NCBI GenBank assembly: GCA_030428835.1
Contig: JAUIEP010000026.1
Coordinates: forward strand, 1 to 40,133
Source: Gammaproteobacteria bacterium
GTDB taxonomy: Bacteria; Pseudomonadota; Gammaproteobacteria; Pseudomonadales; Halieaceae
Direction of reading: 5' to 3'
Length of the DNA stretch: 40,133 nt
Both the position numbers and the translations under genes were made by a program. The number at the start of each line of letters is the position of its first letter. Within the stretch, counting starts at the first letter, position 1. The notes under the pieces were generated by a model. It saw only the letters and a list, made by a program, of their open reading frames with translations. It did not search any database and was not told where the DNA came from. Positions 17,252 to 25,398 of the stretch are shown one piece after another.

Positions 17252-18819
17252 GTGATGTCTCCGAAAGTAGTTCCTTTGTGGCAGTGGTCGCACTGCAGGC
17301 CGAACTCACCGTTATGACGGTCATCCGCCGCGTGGCAGCCGCCGCACGTTGTCGGTGGGCTGTCGCCGGCCAGCCGGTGGCAACCGGCACACGCGACGTC
17401 CGCATGCACGCCCTCGAGTTTGAAACCGGTCTCCTGCCCGTGGTCAAACCGCCAGAGCGCCCAACCGTTGGGCGTATGGCAGCTCGCACACTCCCCGCCC
17501 AGCTTGCCGTCGTGTGCGTCATCCACGGCGTGGCAGTCGTTGCACGCACCTGGGGCCTGCGCAAACCGGTGATCGCGGTGGCACGCGAGGCAGGGAGCCA
17601 GTCCGTGCATGCCCTCGAGTGGGAACCGGGTCAGCTCGTGATCGAAACCCGGCGTACCACGCCATTGCACCGGGCTGTGGCAGAGGGCGCAGTCGTCGGG
17701 TTGCTCCTTGCCGTGAATGTCGTCAGCCCGGTGGCAGCCGCGGCAGGTCGCGTCGAGTTCATCGGTAAGGTCGCCGTGGTGACACTGCCTGCACGACAAC
17801 TCGCCGTGTCCCCCGGGCAGGGCCCAGCCCGCCTCCCGCGCGTGATCAAACGCGCCCGTATCCCAGCCCTGTTCACTGTGACAGGCGGCGCAGTCGTCAC
17901 CGTGGCGCCCGGCGTGCACGTCTACACCCTCGTGGCAGGTAACACACGCGGGGTCCTCGGGCAGCGCACTTGCGCCGCTGTGGTGGCAGGCCGCGCACTC
18001 CTGCCCGGCATGGGCGCCGCGCAGCGTAAAGCCCGTCTCCACGCTATGGTCGAAGCGCGTTTCATTCCAGCTCGCCTCGCTGTGGCAGGACTCGCACTGC
18101 GCACCGAAGACGCCGAGGTGAACATCCCGCACGCGGTGGCAACTCACGCAGTCGAGCGACTCGAATGTATAGCGCTCACCCGCGTGACAGGCGCCACACG
18201 CCAGCTCATCGTGCGCGCCGCGCAACGCAAACCGGGTGGCGCCGTGATCAAACTTTCCCCCCTCCTGCCAGCCCCGCGGGGTGTGGCAGCCGCCGCAGTC
18301 CTCCCCCAGTGCGTCGCCGTGGGGACTGTCCTGTTCGTGACAGCTCACGCATTCCGCGGGTGCGTCACGGTACTTGTCACCCGGCGCGTGGCAGCCGGCG
18401 CACTCGACGTCGCGGTGGCCGCCCGACAGCGGGAAATCGGCCAGGGTATGGTCGAAGGTGTCCGGGTCCAGCGCCTGGTCGACGAAATCGGGGCCGCGAT
18501 GTTCGGTGTGGCAGGTAGTGCAGCGGCCTGCGGTGCCCCCTGGCAGGCGGCCGTGCATACCCGTGCCATTCGACCGGTCCCCGGCCACGGCCTCGTGGCA
18601 GTCCAGGCAGAGGTCGTCCTGCGCCTGCTTGTCCAGCCCGCTGTGACAGGCGTCGCAATCGTTCTCGTGCTCGGCATGCGCGCTGGACAGGGGGCCGGGC
18701 GACAGGATCACTGACTTAAGTCCGCGTTCCACCGCGCTCGCGCTGGGCGCCGATGTACCGCCTACTGCCATAACCAACACCAGCAGTAGCAGGCACGGGA
18801 TCGAAGGCGCGTGACGCAC
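17245..18819 (-). CDS. 21-heme c-type cytochrome
   Basis: A 524-residue exported cytochrome with a signal peptide (LLLLVLVMAVGGTSAPSASA) and 21 CxxCH motifs. Its units differ from the neighbour's: each block reads roughly CxxCH ... G-W-x-x-FDH ... FxLxGxHxxxxCxxCH (for example GGHRDVECAGCHAPG and RGAHAGQECAACHHSG), resembling cytochrome c7/c3-type doubled modules. The start codon is GTG, 4 bases after the stop of the membrane cytochrome b gene. The next gene (31-heme) begins inside its last codons. The arrangement implies joint synthesis and a shared electron path from the membrane protein into the periplasm. No lipobox is present. Confidence 0.92.
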   Translation of the reverse strand: MRHAPSIPCLLLLVLVMAVGGTSAPSASAVERGLKSVILSPGPLSSAHAEHENDCDACHSGLDKQAQDDLCLDCHEAVAGDRSNGTGMHGRLPGGTAGRCTTCHTEHRGPDFVDQALDPDTFDHTLADFPLSGGHRDVECAGCHAPGDKYRDAPAECVSCHEQDSPHGDALGEDCGGCHTPRGWQEGGKFDHGATRFALRGAHDELACGACHAGERYTFESLDCVSCHRVRDVHLGVFGAQCESCHSEASWNETRFDHSVETGFTLRGAHAGQECAACHHSGASALPEDPACVTCHEGVDVHAGRHGDDCAACHSEQGWDTGAFDHAREAGWALPGGHGELSCRQCHHGDLTDELDATCRGCHRADDIHGKEQPDDCALCHSPVQWRGTPGFDHELTRFPLEGMHGLAPCLACHRDHRFAQAPGACNDCHAVDDAHDGKLGGECASCHTPNGWALWRFDHGQETGFKLEGVHADVACAGCHRLAGDSPPTTCGGCHAADDRHNGEFGLQCDHCHKGTTFGDITW

Positions 18820-18823
18820 AGCA

Positions 18824-19669
18824 TCAATACCAGTGCACGACGATCACGTGCACAACCGCACAGATCACCATGAGCAGGAAGATGGGAATGTGGAATACAT
18901 GCCAGGCCGAGAACAACCGCTCACACACGCGCAGGCCGGCGAGACGTCGCAGGGTCGCGGCGAAGCCCGTCAGGGTGGCGCGCACCTCGGGGTTGTCACG
19001 AGCGATCGCCGCCACCGACCGCCGTTGCCGCAACAACCAGCGGCGCTGCCGCAGCAGGCCGAAAAATGATACGTCGCCCTCTGCCTGTCGCCGGGCGATG
19101 GCGTGGCAACCCGCGTACAGTTGCGCCAGCCTCTCCTCGTCGCCGCTGTCCAACAACCCGCTGGCCATGGCGGGGCGAAACGCCTCGAAGTCGGAGAGTA
19201 TCTGCTTGAGCCGGACTTCCTCGCCGTACAGGCCGTAGTGGAATTTGCCGTAGAGGTAACGCCCGAACAGTCCGCTGCCCGCAACGAGCAGCATGGAGGT
19301 GAGGGCGATGGTGCTGTTGGTGGACCCCAACTGGAAATTGCTGTGCAGGATGATGCAGAAGGGACCGAGGATGCCGAGCAGCATGTGTGTGCGGAACCAG
19401 CCGGAGAGACGGCCCCAGCGCTGCATGGCAGCCACCCGCTTGCGCAGGGGGTACAGCAGGAGCAGTACCATCAGGCCGGCCCCGACGATCCCGAGGGCGT
19501 ACCCCATGCCGGATTCCGCGTGGATGTAGCGGTAATCGCGACTCGTCCAGGCCAGCAGCGTGACCGCGGCAATGGTCGCGACAAACAGGTAAAAGGCGAG
19601 CCTGGACGCGAACCATCCGCCCGCGGTTGGTGCGGGGTTCCCGGCCGGATTCAATACCTCGGTGCTCAT
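18824..19669 (-). CDS. di-heme transmembrane cytochrome b (ferric-reductase-like)
   Basis: A 281-residue inner-membrane protein with about five hydrophobic helices: 24-42, 55-77, 95-111, 120-138 and 258-279. Two pairs of histidines are spaced H-x13-H, H95/H109 in helix 3 and H260/H274 in helix 5. This is the bis-heme pattern known for the ferric reductase/NADPH oxidase membrane domain. The loop between helices 4 and 5 is long, charged and helical. No fused FAD or NAD(P)H domain follows, so an outside flavoprotein must supply electrons. The divergent 4Fe-4S/FAD gene is the obvious candidate. It is the first gene of the leftward cytochrome cluster. Confidence 0.8.
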   Translation of the reverse strand: MSTEVLNPAGNPAPTAGGWFASRLAFYLFVATIAAVTLLAWTSRDYRYIHAESGMGYALGIVGAGLMVLLLLYPLRKRVAAMQRWGRLSGWFRTHMLLGILGPFCIILHSNFQLGSTNSTIALTSMLLVAGSGLFGRYLYGKFHYGLYGEEVRLKQILSDFEAFRPAMASGLLDSGDEERLAQLYAGCHAIARRQAEGDVSFFGLLRQRRWLLRQRRSVAAIARDNPEVRATLTGFAATLRRLAGLRVCERLFSAWHVFHIPIFLLMVICAVVHVIVVHWY

Positions 19670-19739
19670 GCTGAAATTCTCATTGGGAATTTTTAATTAA
19701 TCTAGTGATTCCGGCAGATTATTTCTTTACAATAATATA

Positions 19740-19771
19740 CACAATATTGGGATATATGTCCCAATTGTGTG
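19740..19771. promoter_or_regulatory. palindromic operator in divergent promoter region
   Basis: A 32-base inverted repeat: CACAATATTGGGA, a 6-base spacer, then TCCCAATTGTGTG; the arms match at 11 of 13 positions and the inner ATTGGGA/TCCCAAT is perfect. It lies in the AT-rich gap between the cytochrome b and the oxidoreductase genes, so one regulator could control both directions. A second ATTGGGA half-site occurs at 19682. Next to it, TGTGATCATTCACA (19768-19781) is another short palindrome with CRP-like halves but a 4-base centre. The binding protein is unknown. Confidence 0.55.
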
Positions 19772-19803
19772 ATCATTCACATTATTTTTTGTGGGGACTT
19801 CCA

Positions 19804-21108
19804 ATGCCTTCGACGCTGGCGATCGTGCTGCTCTACCTGAGCCCCGGCGCGCTGCTGATCGCCGGCTACGTGTGGCACAAGTCGCGCGGGGAGCGTGAGG
19901 CAAAACGCATCTACCGCGAATCGGTGGCCATCGGCCTGACCGAACCGGCGTCACTGCACCCGGTTATCGACAACACGCGCTGCCTGGGCTGCGCCACGTG
20001 TGTCCGCGCCTGCCCGGAAAAGGAGGTGCTCGGTATCGTGGAGCAACGCGCCAGGCTGATCACGCCCGCTTCGTGCATCGGCCACGGCGCCTGCAAGGCG
20101 GCCTGCCCCACCGGTGCAATCGACCTCGTGTTCGGCACCGCGACGAGGGGCGTCGATATCCCCAATGTCGGCGCCGATTTCCAGACCAACGTGCCCGGCA
20201 TGTACATCGCGGGTGAGCTCGGCGGCATGGGCCTCATCCGCAACGCTATCGAACAGGGCGTGCAGGCCATCGACGCCATCGCCGGCAACGGTCGCTGCGG
20301 GCGGGCAGGACACTATGACGTCGCCATCGTGGGTGCGGGTCCGGCCGGTATCAGCGCCGCCCTGGCCGCGCAGGAAAAAGGCCTCGACTACATCGTGCTG
20401 GAGCGGGACAGCGTGGGCGGCACGATCGCGCACTACCCGCGCGGCAAGGTGGTTATGACAGGTCCCGCGCGTCTGCCCATGGTCGGTGAGTTCCAGTTCC
20501 GCGAAACGCGCAAGGAGGATCTTGTCTCATTCTGGACGGACACCATCACGCAAACGGGGATCGAGATTCGCACCGGGCACGCAGTGGAGGACATCACCGC
20601 GGAAGACAACGGCTTCATTCTGCAGGCTGGCCAGGCGTACAGGGCGAGCAACGTCCTGCTCGCGATCGGCAGGCGCGGCACACCGCGCAAGCTCGGGGTG
20701 CCGGGCGAGGAACTGCCAAAGGTGGTGTACCGGCTTTGCGATCCCGAGCAGTACCGGGGTCAACACGTGCTGGTGGTTGGGGGCGGTGACAGTGCGCTGG
20801 AGGCGGCCATGAGCCTGGGCGAAGAACCTGGCACCACGGTGACGCTCAGCTATCGCGGCGCGGCGTTCAACAGGGCGAAGCAGAAGAACCGCGAACGCCT
20901 CGAAGCGGCACAGCGTGCGGCGAGCGTTATCGTGGCAATGGAATCCGAGGTGGAGCGTATCGGCGCGGACGAGGTGGTGCTGAGCACGTGCGGCGCCATT
21001 CCCAACGACACCGTCATCGTCTGCGCGGGCGGCATCCTGCCCGACGCCTTCCTGCGCACCATCGGCATCGAGGTGGCGACCCACTTCGGGCGCGTACCGG
21101 TGCAATGA
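19804..21108 (+). CDS. membrane-anchored 4Fe-4S/FAD NAD(P)H oxidoreductase
   Basis: A 434-residue flavoprotein. An N-terminal helix (residues 4-24) should anchor it in the inner membrane. A ferredoxin domain follows, with C60-x2-C63-x2-C66-x3-C70-P and a second site C91-x2-H94-x2-C97-x3-C101-P in which histidine replaces the second cysteine. Then comes a stretch typical of the end of pyridine-nucleotide oxidoreductases (TNVPGMYIAGEL), placed here before the FAD motif GAGPAG (177-182). The NAD(P) motif GGGDSALE is at 326-333. There is no redox CxxC as in thioredoxin reductase. ATG chosen for the GGGGA 7 bases upstream. It probably feeds electrons from NAD(P)H to the divergent cytochromes; this is inference from context. 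Confidence 0.85.
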   Translation: MPSTLAIVLLYLSPGALLIAGYVWHKSRGEREAKRIYRESVAIGLTEPASLHPVIDNTRCLGCATCVRACPEKEVLGIVEQRARLITPASCIGHGACKAACPTGAIDLVFGTATRGVDIPNVGADFQTNVPGMYIAGELGGMGLIRNAIEQGVQAIDAIAGNGRCGRAGHYDVAIVGAGPAGISAALAAQEKGLDYIVLERDSVGGTIAHYPRGKVVMTGPARLPMVGEFQFRETRKEDLVSFWTDTITQTGIEIRTGHAVEDITAEDNGFILQAGQAYRASNVLLAIGRRGTPRKLGVPGEELPKVVYRLCDPEQYRGQHVLVVGGGDSALEAAMSLGEEPGTTVTLSYRGAAFNRAKQKNRERLEAAQRAASVIVAMESEVERIGADEVVLSTCGAIPNDTVIVCAGGILPDAFLRTIGIEVATHFGRVPVQ

Positions 21109-23051
21109 TGTTGCGCACCTGCGCCGCGCTACTGTGCTGCCTCGCCTGCACGCTGGGCTATGCGCAGGATCTCGAATCCGGCTACGGGGCGCTGCGGCGC
21201 GGCGACCTGCAGGCTGCCATGGCCGCCTTCGCAACCGCGGCCGAGGCAGGTTCCGCCGAGGCCCAGCACCAGCTCGGCAAACTCTACCTGCTGCATGCTG
21301 GTGACGGGGAGGACCGCGCGAGCGGATTACGGTGGCTTGAACAGGCCGCCGACGCCGGAGAGACGGGGGCCCAGTACACACTCGGGCTACACCTGGTGGA
21401 GCATGGTCAACGCATCGAGGGTGAAAGGTGGCTGCAGCGAGCCGCCGCCGGCGGATCCACACAGGCTGCGCGCTACCTTGAGGTCGCCGCGCAAAATGAA
21501 CCGGGGTTGACGCCGACCGAACTGGCAGCCCGCTGGCGCAGCGCGGGCAAGGGTTGCGACGCACAGGAACTCGCGGAGCTGCTCGAGGCCGGCGCTGACA
21601 TCGATATCACGGACAACCAGGGGCGCACCGCGCTGCACCACCTGGTCGAGTGTGACGACGCACGAGGCGTGGAACTCCTGTTGCAGCACGGCGCCGACAC
21701 GAACAGGAGCGACCGGTACGGCGAGACGGCGCTTTCCCGCGCGGTGGCACGCGAAAACGCCGCGATCGTTGCGCGCCTGGTGGCCGCGGGGGCCGACGCC
21801 ACGGGCACGAACCAGGCCGGTTCCACGCTTGTGCACGAGGCGGTCCATCGCAACGCACTGTCCACACTGTCCGCGCTGCTGGCCGGGCGACCGGCGCTCG
21901 ACCGGGTCGATGCCCAGGGCTACACCGCGCTGGACCGGGCAATACAGCAGGACCGTCAGGAGGCCGCGCGCCTGCTGCGGGCATCCGGCGCGCGCCGCGG
22001 CAAACGCCTCGACACCGGCGCTGGGCAGGACATCGCCTCCCACCTGGTTTCCGGCGGGACGGACACCTGGGACACGGCGCGCCAGGCGGCGCAGCAGGAT
22101 GCGAAGCGCGCACTGGAAATACTTCTCGAGCACGGCGGCGACAACCTGGTCACCGCGGTCGACGACAGCGGCTACAGCCTGCTGATGTACGCGGCACAGG
22201 CGAACGCCCCCGCAGCGCTCGCCCTGTTGCTCGAACACGGCGCGGATGCGGACCTCGTCAATGCGGAGGGCCTGGGCGCCCTGATGCTGGCGACGCGGAA
22301 CGGCCACGCGCAAATCACGCTGCACTTGCTGCACAGCGGCGCGGACCCACTACTCACGGACAAGGCCGGCCGCGACGCGATCATGCACGCGCTGCTGTCC
22401 GACCACGACGGCATCGCAAACACGCTGCTGGTAGAGGCCACACCGCAGTCCCCTGAACGCCTCGCAGAGTACCTGCGACTGGCTATCGCGCGCGGCGCCG
22501 CGACGAGCGCTGCGTGGCTGGCGGCGCGGGACACCAACACGGACATCGCCGACGCGGCGGGGCGCGCGCCGCTGTGGTACTCGGCAAAACACTGCGATGA
22601 AACCGTGGCGCGCACGCTGCTGCAGCGCGGGGCGGATGTGCGTCGCGTCGACCGGAAGGGACAGAACGCCCTGCACATCGCCGCGCGCGAAAACTGCCCG
22701 GCCGTGGTTGCGCTGCTGCTGGACAACGGGGCGGCGATCGATGGTCGCTCGCAGCTGGGGAACACGCCGCTGCTGCTGGCGGCCACACACGGCGCTACCA
22801 GCAGTGCGCTATTGCTCACGCACCGCGGCGCGGACACGCGCCTGGCCAACAGCGTTGGTGAAACGGCACTGATGTACGCGGTACGCGGTGACAACCGCGC
22901 ATTGATATCCGCGCTACTGGAACAGGGCGCCGACCCGTACCGGCGCAACGACCTCGGTGACTCCGCCCTGACCCTCGCCCAGGCGCGGGACCCTGCGGTG
23001 CTGGAACTGCTGCGCGCGCGCAGCCCTTTCCGCCTGCCGCTTCTCGATTAG
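21105..23051 (+). CDS. exported Sel1/ankyrin repeat protein
   Basis: A 648-residue protein with a signal peptide (MMLRTCAALLCCLACTLGYA). Two to three Sel1/TPR-like units follow (ALRRGDLQAAMAAFATAAEA, AEAQHQLGKLYLLHAGDGED). The rest is about twelve ankyrin repeats, recognised by GxTALHHLVE, LLLQHGAD, LLLEHGAD, LLLDNGA and similar strings. Ankyrin arrays bind proteins. In the periplasm they are less common; AnkB of Pseudomonas, linked to a catalase, is a known example. The ATG overlaps the stop of the oxidoreductase gene (ATGA), so the two are translation-coupled, and a scaffold role for the electron route is plausible. Confidence 0.88.
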   Translation: MMLRTCAALLCCLACTLGYAQDLESGYGALRRGDLQAAMAAFATAAEAGSAEAQHQLGKLYLLHAGDGEDRASGLRWLEQAADAGETGAQYTLGLHLVEHGQRIEGERWLQRAAAGGSTQAARYLEVAAQNEPGLTPTELAARWRSAGKGCDAQELAELLEAGADIDITDNQGRTALHHLVECDDARGVELLLQHGADTNRSDRYGETALSRAVARENAAIVARLVAAGADATGTNQAGSTLVHEAVHRNALSTLSALLAGRPALDRVDAQGYTALDRAIQQDRQEAARLLRASGARRGKRLDTGAGQDIASHLVSGGTDTWDTARQAAQQDAKRALEILLEHGGDNLVTAVDDSGYSLLMYAAQANAPAALALLLEHGADADLVNAEGLGALMLATRNGHAQITLHLLHSGADPLLTDKAGRDAIMHALLSDHDGIANTLLVEATPQSPERLAEYLRLAIARGAATSAAWLAARDTNTDIADAAGRAPLWYSAKHCDETVARTLLQRGADVRRVDRKGQNALHIAARENCPAVVALLLDNGAAIDGRSQLGNTPLLLAATHGATSSALLLTHRGADTRLANSVGETALMYAVRGDNRALISALLEQGADPYRRNDLGDSALTLAQARDPAVLELLRARSPFRLPLLD

Positions 23052-23156
23052 GTGCCCGGGCGCAGTACGACGCGCGCCCGCTCGCGACCCGCGGGCAGTT
23101 CCGGCCTCGCATGATAACTGCTCGCGTACCGGCCGCACCGGGAGACAGGTTGGGCG

Positions 23157-23186
23157 CTGACCGGCCGCAACATTCAGCGCTAGAAT
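23157..23186 (+). promoter_or_regulatory. greB promoter, possibly leaderless
   Basis: A -10 hexamer TAGAAT (23181-23186) and a -35-like CTGACC (23157-23162) are 18 bases apart. The -10 ends 6 bases before the greB ATG, so transcription would start at or next to the A of ATG. No Shine-Dalgarno sequence is present. The -10 sits in the perfect hairpin GCGCTA-GAA-TAGCGC (23177-23191). Confidence 0.5.
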
Positions 23187-23192
23187 AGCGCC

Positions 23193-23693
23193 ATGGGACG
23201 TTACCGACCGCCGCGCAGGCGCGGCTCACGCTATATCACCCCCCAGGGCGAGCAGGCCCTGCGGGACGAACTGCACCAGTTGTGGAAGGTCGAGCGGCCG
23301 CAGGTGACCGATGCGGTGCACGAGGCGGCCAAGAACGGCGACCGCTCCGAAAACGGCGATTACATCTACGGCAAGCGCCGGCTGCGCGAGATCGACTCCC
23401 GCATGCGCTTCCTCAACAAGCGACTGGATGAACTCGAGGTAGTCGACCGCGCGCCGGACGACCGGACGAAGGTTTTTTTCGGCGCGTGGGTGTCACTGGA
23501 GGACGAGGCCGGCGCGGAACACGAGTGGCGCATTGTCGGGCCGGATGAGTTTGATATCGAGCAGCGCAGGCTCAGTATGGACTCACCCATGGCGCGCGCG
23601 CTGCTCGGCAAGCGCCTGGACGACGAGGTGGAGGTGCGAACCCCGTCCGGCGTGCAGACCTTTTGCATTATCGGCATCACGTACGAATCCTGA
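23193..23693 (+). CDS. greB: transcript cleavage factor GreB
   Basis: A 166-residue RNA polymerase secondary-channel factor that stimulates cleavage of backtracked RNA. The N-terminal coiled coil holds the acidic tip KNGDRSENGDYIYGKRRLRE, with the GDRSEN-type motif that carries the catalytic acids, and the basic start (GRYRPPRRRGSRYITPQG) typical of GreB. The C-terminal FKBP-like domain ends PSGVQTFCIIGITYES. The length suits GreB. It follows the ankyrin gene by 141 bases and appears to have its own promoter. Confidence 0.94.
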   Translation: MGRYRPPRRRGSRYITPQGEQALRDELHQLWKVERPQVTDAVHEAAKNGDRSENGDYIYGKRRLREIDSRMRFLNKRLDELEVVDRAPDDRTKVFFGAWVSLEDEAGAEHEWRIVGPDEFDIEQRRLSMDSPMARALLGKRLDDEVEVRTPSGVQTFCIIGITYES

Positions 23694-23711
23694 CGCGGGC
23701 CGCCGCTCCGT

Positions 23712-24067
23712 GTGGGGTCGAATTTATTCGACCGGGGGCGCTGCCCCGCCGTCCGAAGGTCGAATGAATTCGACCCCACAGATAGCGGCGCGTGTTTCCA
23801 TAATCGATATTAACAGCGGTAGTTTCCGACATCACAGGTGACGGCGCTCTATCTCCGTCCCTGTAGGGTCGAATTCATTCGACCTGGCACACGCTCTCAA
23901 TACACACACGGGTGCAACGAGAGAACGCTGTTCCGCGTCGAATACATTCGACCCTACGTGGGTTCGCCGCACAACACCCGGCAGACCCGCAAAACCCTGT
24001 GGGGTCGAATTTATTCGACCGGGGGCGCTGCCCCGCCGTCCGAAGGTCGAATGAATTCGACCCCACA
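23712..24067. repeat. REPIN-like palindrome array 1
   Basis: The 419-base gap between convergent greB and the PepSY gene holds six 16-base palindromes GTCGAATNNATTCGAC, at 23718, 23760, 23868, 23937, 24004 and 24046. They form three inverted pairs. The outer two pairs (23712-23781 and 23998-24067) are exact 70-base copies of one another, each with 23-base arms (one mismatch) around a 24-base GC-rich loop. The middle pair (23862-23957) is a variant beginning TGTAGGGTC with a longer loop. No real gene is seen; open frames crossing it translate the repeat. Confidence 0.95.
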
Positions 24068-24112
24068 TCGATTCGCTAAGGTTGGTACTCGAAACTGAGG
24101 AGAGACGACCTG

Positions 24113-24865
24113 CTAATTGCCCCGCGAGCGCCGGCGGTGGTGGAAAGCCCACATCGTCAGGCCGCTGAAGGCGATACAGATCAGCAGCACACCCACGGCA
24201 TCCACTAGCCACACGCCCGCCCTGCCGACCAGGCGGCCGCTGTGCACGTCCAGCAGCAGGCGCTCCCAGGTCAGCCATTGCTCCGGGGCGGGGATCGCGT
24301 CGCGTATGGCAGTGGGCAACCGCCCCGGCGACACCTGGACGATCTCCGTGCCGCCCGGCTGTCGCGCGAATTCCAGCGCGTCCAGGTCCACCGACCACCA
24401 GCGCTCGCCCGTGGACAGCAACACCCCCGACTCCGCCCGCCCGAGCCCGACAACCGGGACCGGCAGGCCGGTGCTCGCGTTGACGGTCTCGATCAACTCA
24501 CCGGCCGGCGTCACCAGCAGCAGTTCCTGCGTACAGGCCGCCAGCAACATGCCGTCGGCCGCGAGCGCGCCCACGAGGTCACCCAGGCAGGAGGCCACCT
24601 CGACGGTATCCACGTAAACGTAGCCGCTGGCGCTGCGCGACAGCCAGAGCTCGCCGAGCCGGTAAGCGGGCAGGTCGCGCTGCCCCTCCTCGTACAGGCT
24701 CATCAGCCAGCGCGACTGCACGAGACGTGCGTCAAGGCCGAAGTCGGACGTGTGGTTAAGCACCACGCCGGTCGCGGCGAGCACGATAAGAAACAGGAAG
24801 ATGGCAACGCCGGTGCGCCGGTGCCAGCGCCACAGCAGGCCGACCAGCCGTTGGCCGCGCCGCAT
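24113..24865 (-). CDS. PepSY-associated transmembrane protein
   Basis: A 250-residue inner-membrane protein of the PepSY_TM type. Its N-terminus LLWRWHRRTGVAIFLFLIVLAATGVVLNHTSDFG contains the first helix with the conserved histidines (WHRRTG, NHT). A periplasmic domain follows at about 40-205, then LLLDVHSGRLVGRAGVWLVDA and a second helix ending in the WAFHHRRR tail. Related proteins accompany siderophore uptake systems and are thought to help ferric reduction. The start overlaps the stop of the FMN-binding gene, giving an operon of three genes under a Fur-like box. Two helices and not four mark it as the short form. Confidence 0.85.
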   Translation of the reverse strand: MRRGQRLVGLLWRWHRRTGVAIFLFLIVLAATGVVLNHTSDFGLDARLVQSRWLMSLYEEGQRDLPAYRLGELWLSRSASGYVYVDTVEVASCLGDLVGALAADGMLLAACTQELLLVTPAGELIETVNASTGLPVPVVGLGRAESGVLLSTGERWWSVDLDALEFARQPGGTEIVQVSPGRLPTAIRDAIPAPEQWLTWERLLLDVHSGRLVGRAGVWLVDAVGVLLICIAFSGLTMWAFHHRRRSRGN

Positions 24866-25398
24866 CAGCCCTGGACCCGGTCGTCCAGCCAGAGCGCGAG
24901 TCGCGCCACGCGTTCGACGGCGCGCACAGAGAGAGTGGCGCCGGTGATGCCGTCAATCGGCGCGGAAAGGTAGCCGTCGTCGGCCAGGCGCAGGCCGGAA
25001 AACTGCCCCGTGAAGAAGGGATAGCGGATCTCCCAGCCGCGGCTTTCGCGGAATGCGAGCACCTCGACGCGTTCAATCTGCTCACCGCAGACCACCACGC
25101 CGAGCGTGATGGGTTTTTCCTTGCCGATGTCCTCGAGTATCCACGCCGTGCGCTCGCCTACCCGCCAGTAACGCACGCGCAGGCCGCGCGGCGTCCAGCC
25201 CACCGCCTTCTGCGCGGCGCCGCGGGATTCATCGGTCAGCCAGAACGTGTGCATCGCGGGTTGCGCGTCGCCGAACGCCAGTGACAGGAAGGATTCCCTG
25301 TCCATGTATTCGTCGCCATAGGCAAAAAAGGCTGCCATCGAGAGGATGGCAGCCATAGCGTAGCGGCAGAGCCGCTTACGTCCGCTTCTTGCGTGCAT
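24865..25398 (-). CDS. FMN-binding domain protein with flavinylation motif
   Basis: A 177-residue exported protein with a signal peptide (YAMAAILSMAAFFAYG). The C-terminal FMN-binding domain contains DGITGATLS, matching the D-x-x-(S/T)-G-A-T motif where ApbE attaches FMN covalently to the threonine. The domain is related to those of NqrC and RnfG. It probably carries electrons on the outer face of the inner membrane, next to the PepSY protein whose gene overlaps its stop by one base pattern (TGATG). The porin gene's stop overlaps its start in the same way. An apbE gene is not in the window. Confidence 0.87.
   Translation of the reverse strand: MHARSGRKRLCRYAMAAILSMAAFFAYGDEYMDRESFLSLAFGDAQPAMHTFWLTDESRGAAQKAVGWTPRGLRVRYWRVGERTAWILEDIGKEKPITLGVVVCGEQIERVEVLAFRESRGWEIRYPFFTGQFSGLRLADDGYLSAPIDGITGATLSVRAVERVARLALWLDDRVQG

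Noticed and set aside
19705-19803. Earlier starts of the oxidoreductase gene
   Set aside because: The added residues overlap the palindromic operator; GGGGA precedes the ATG at 19804.
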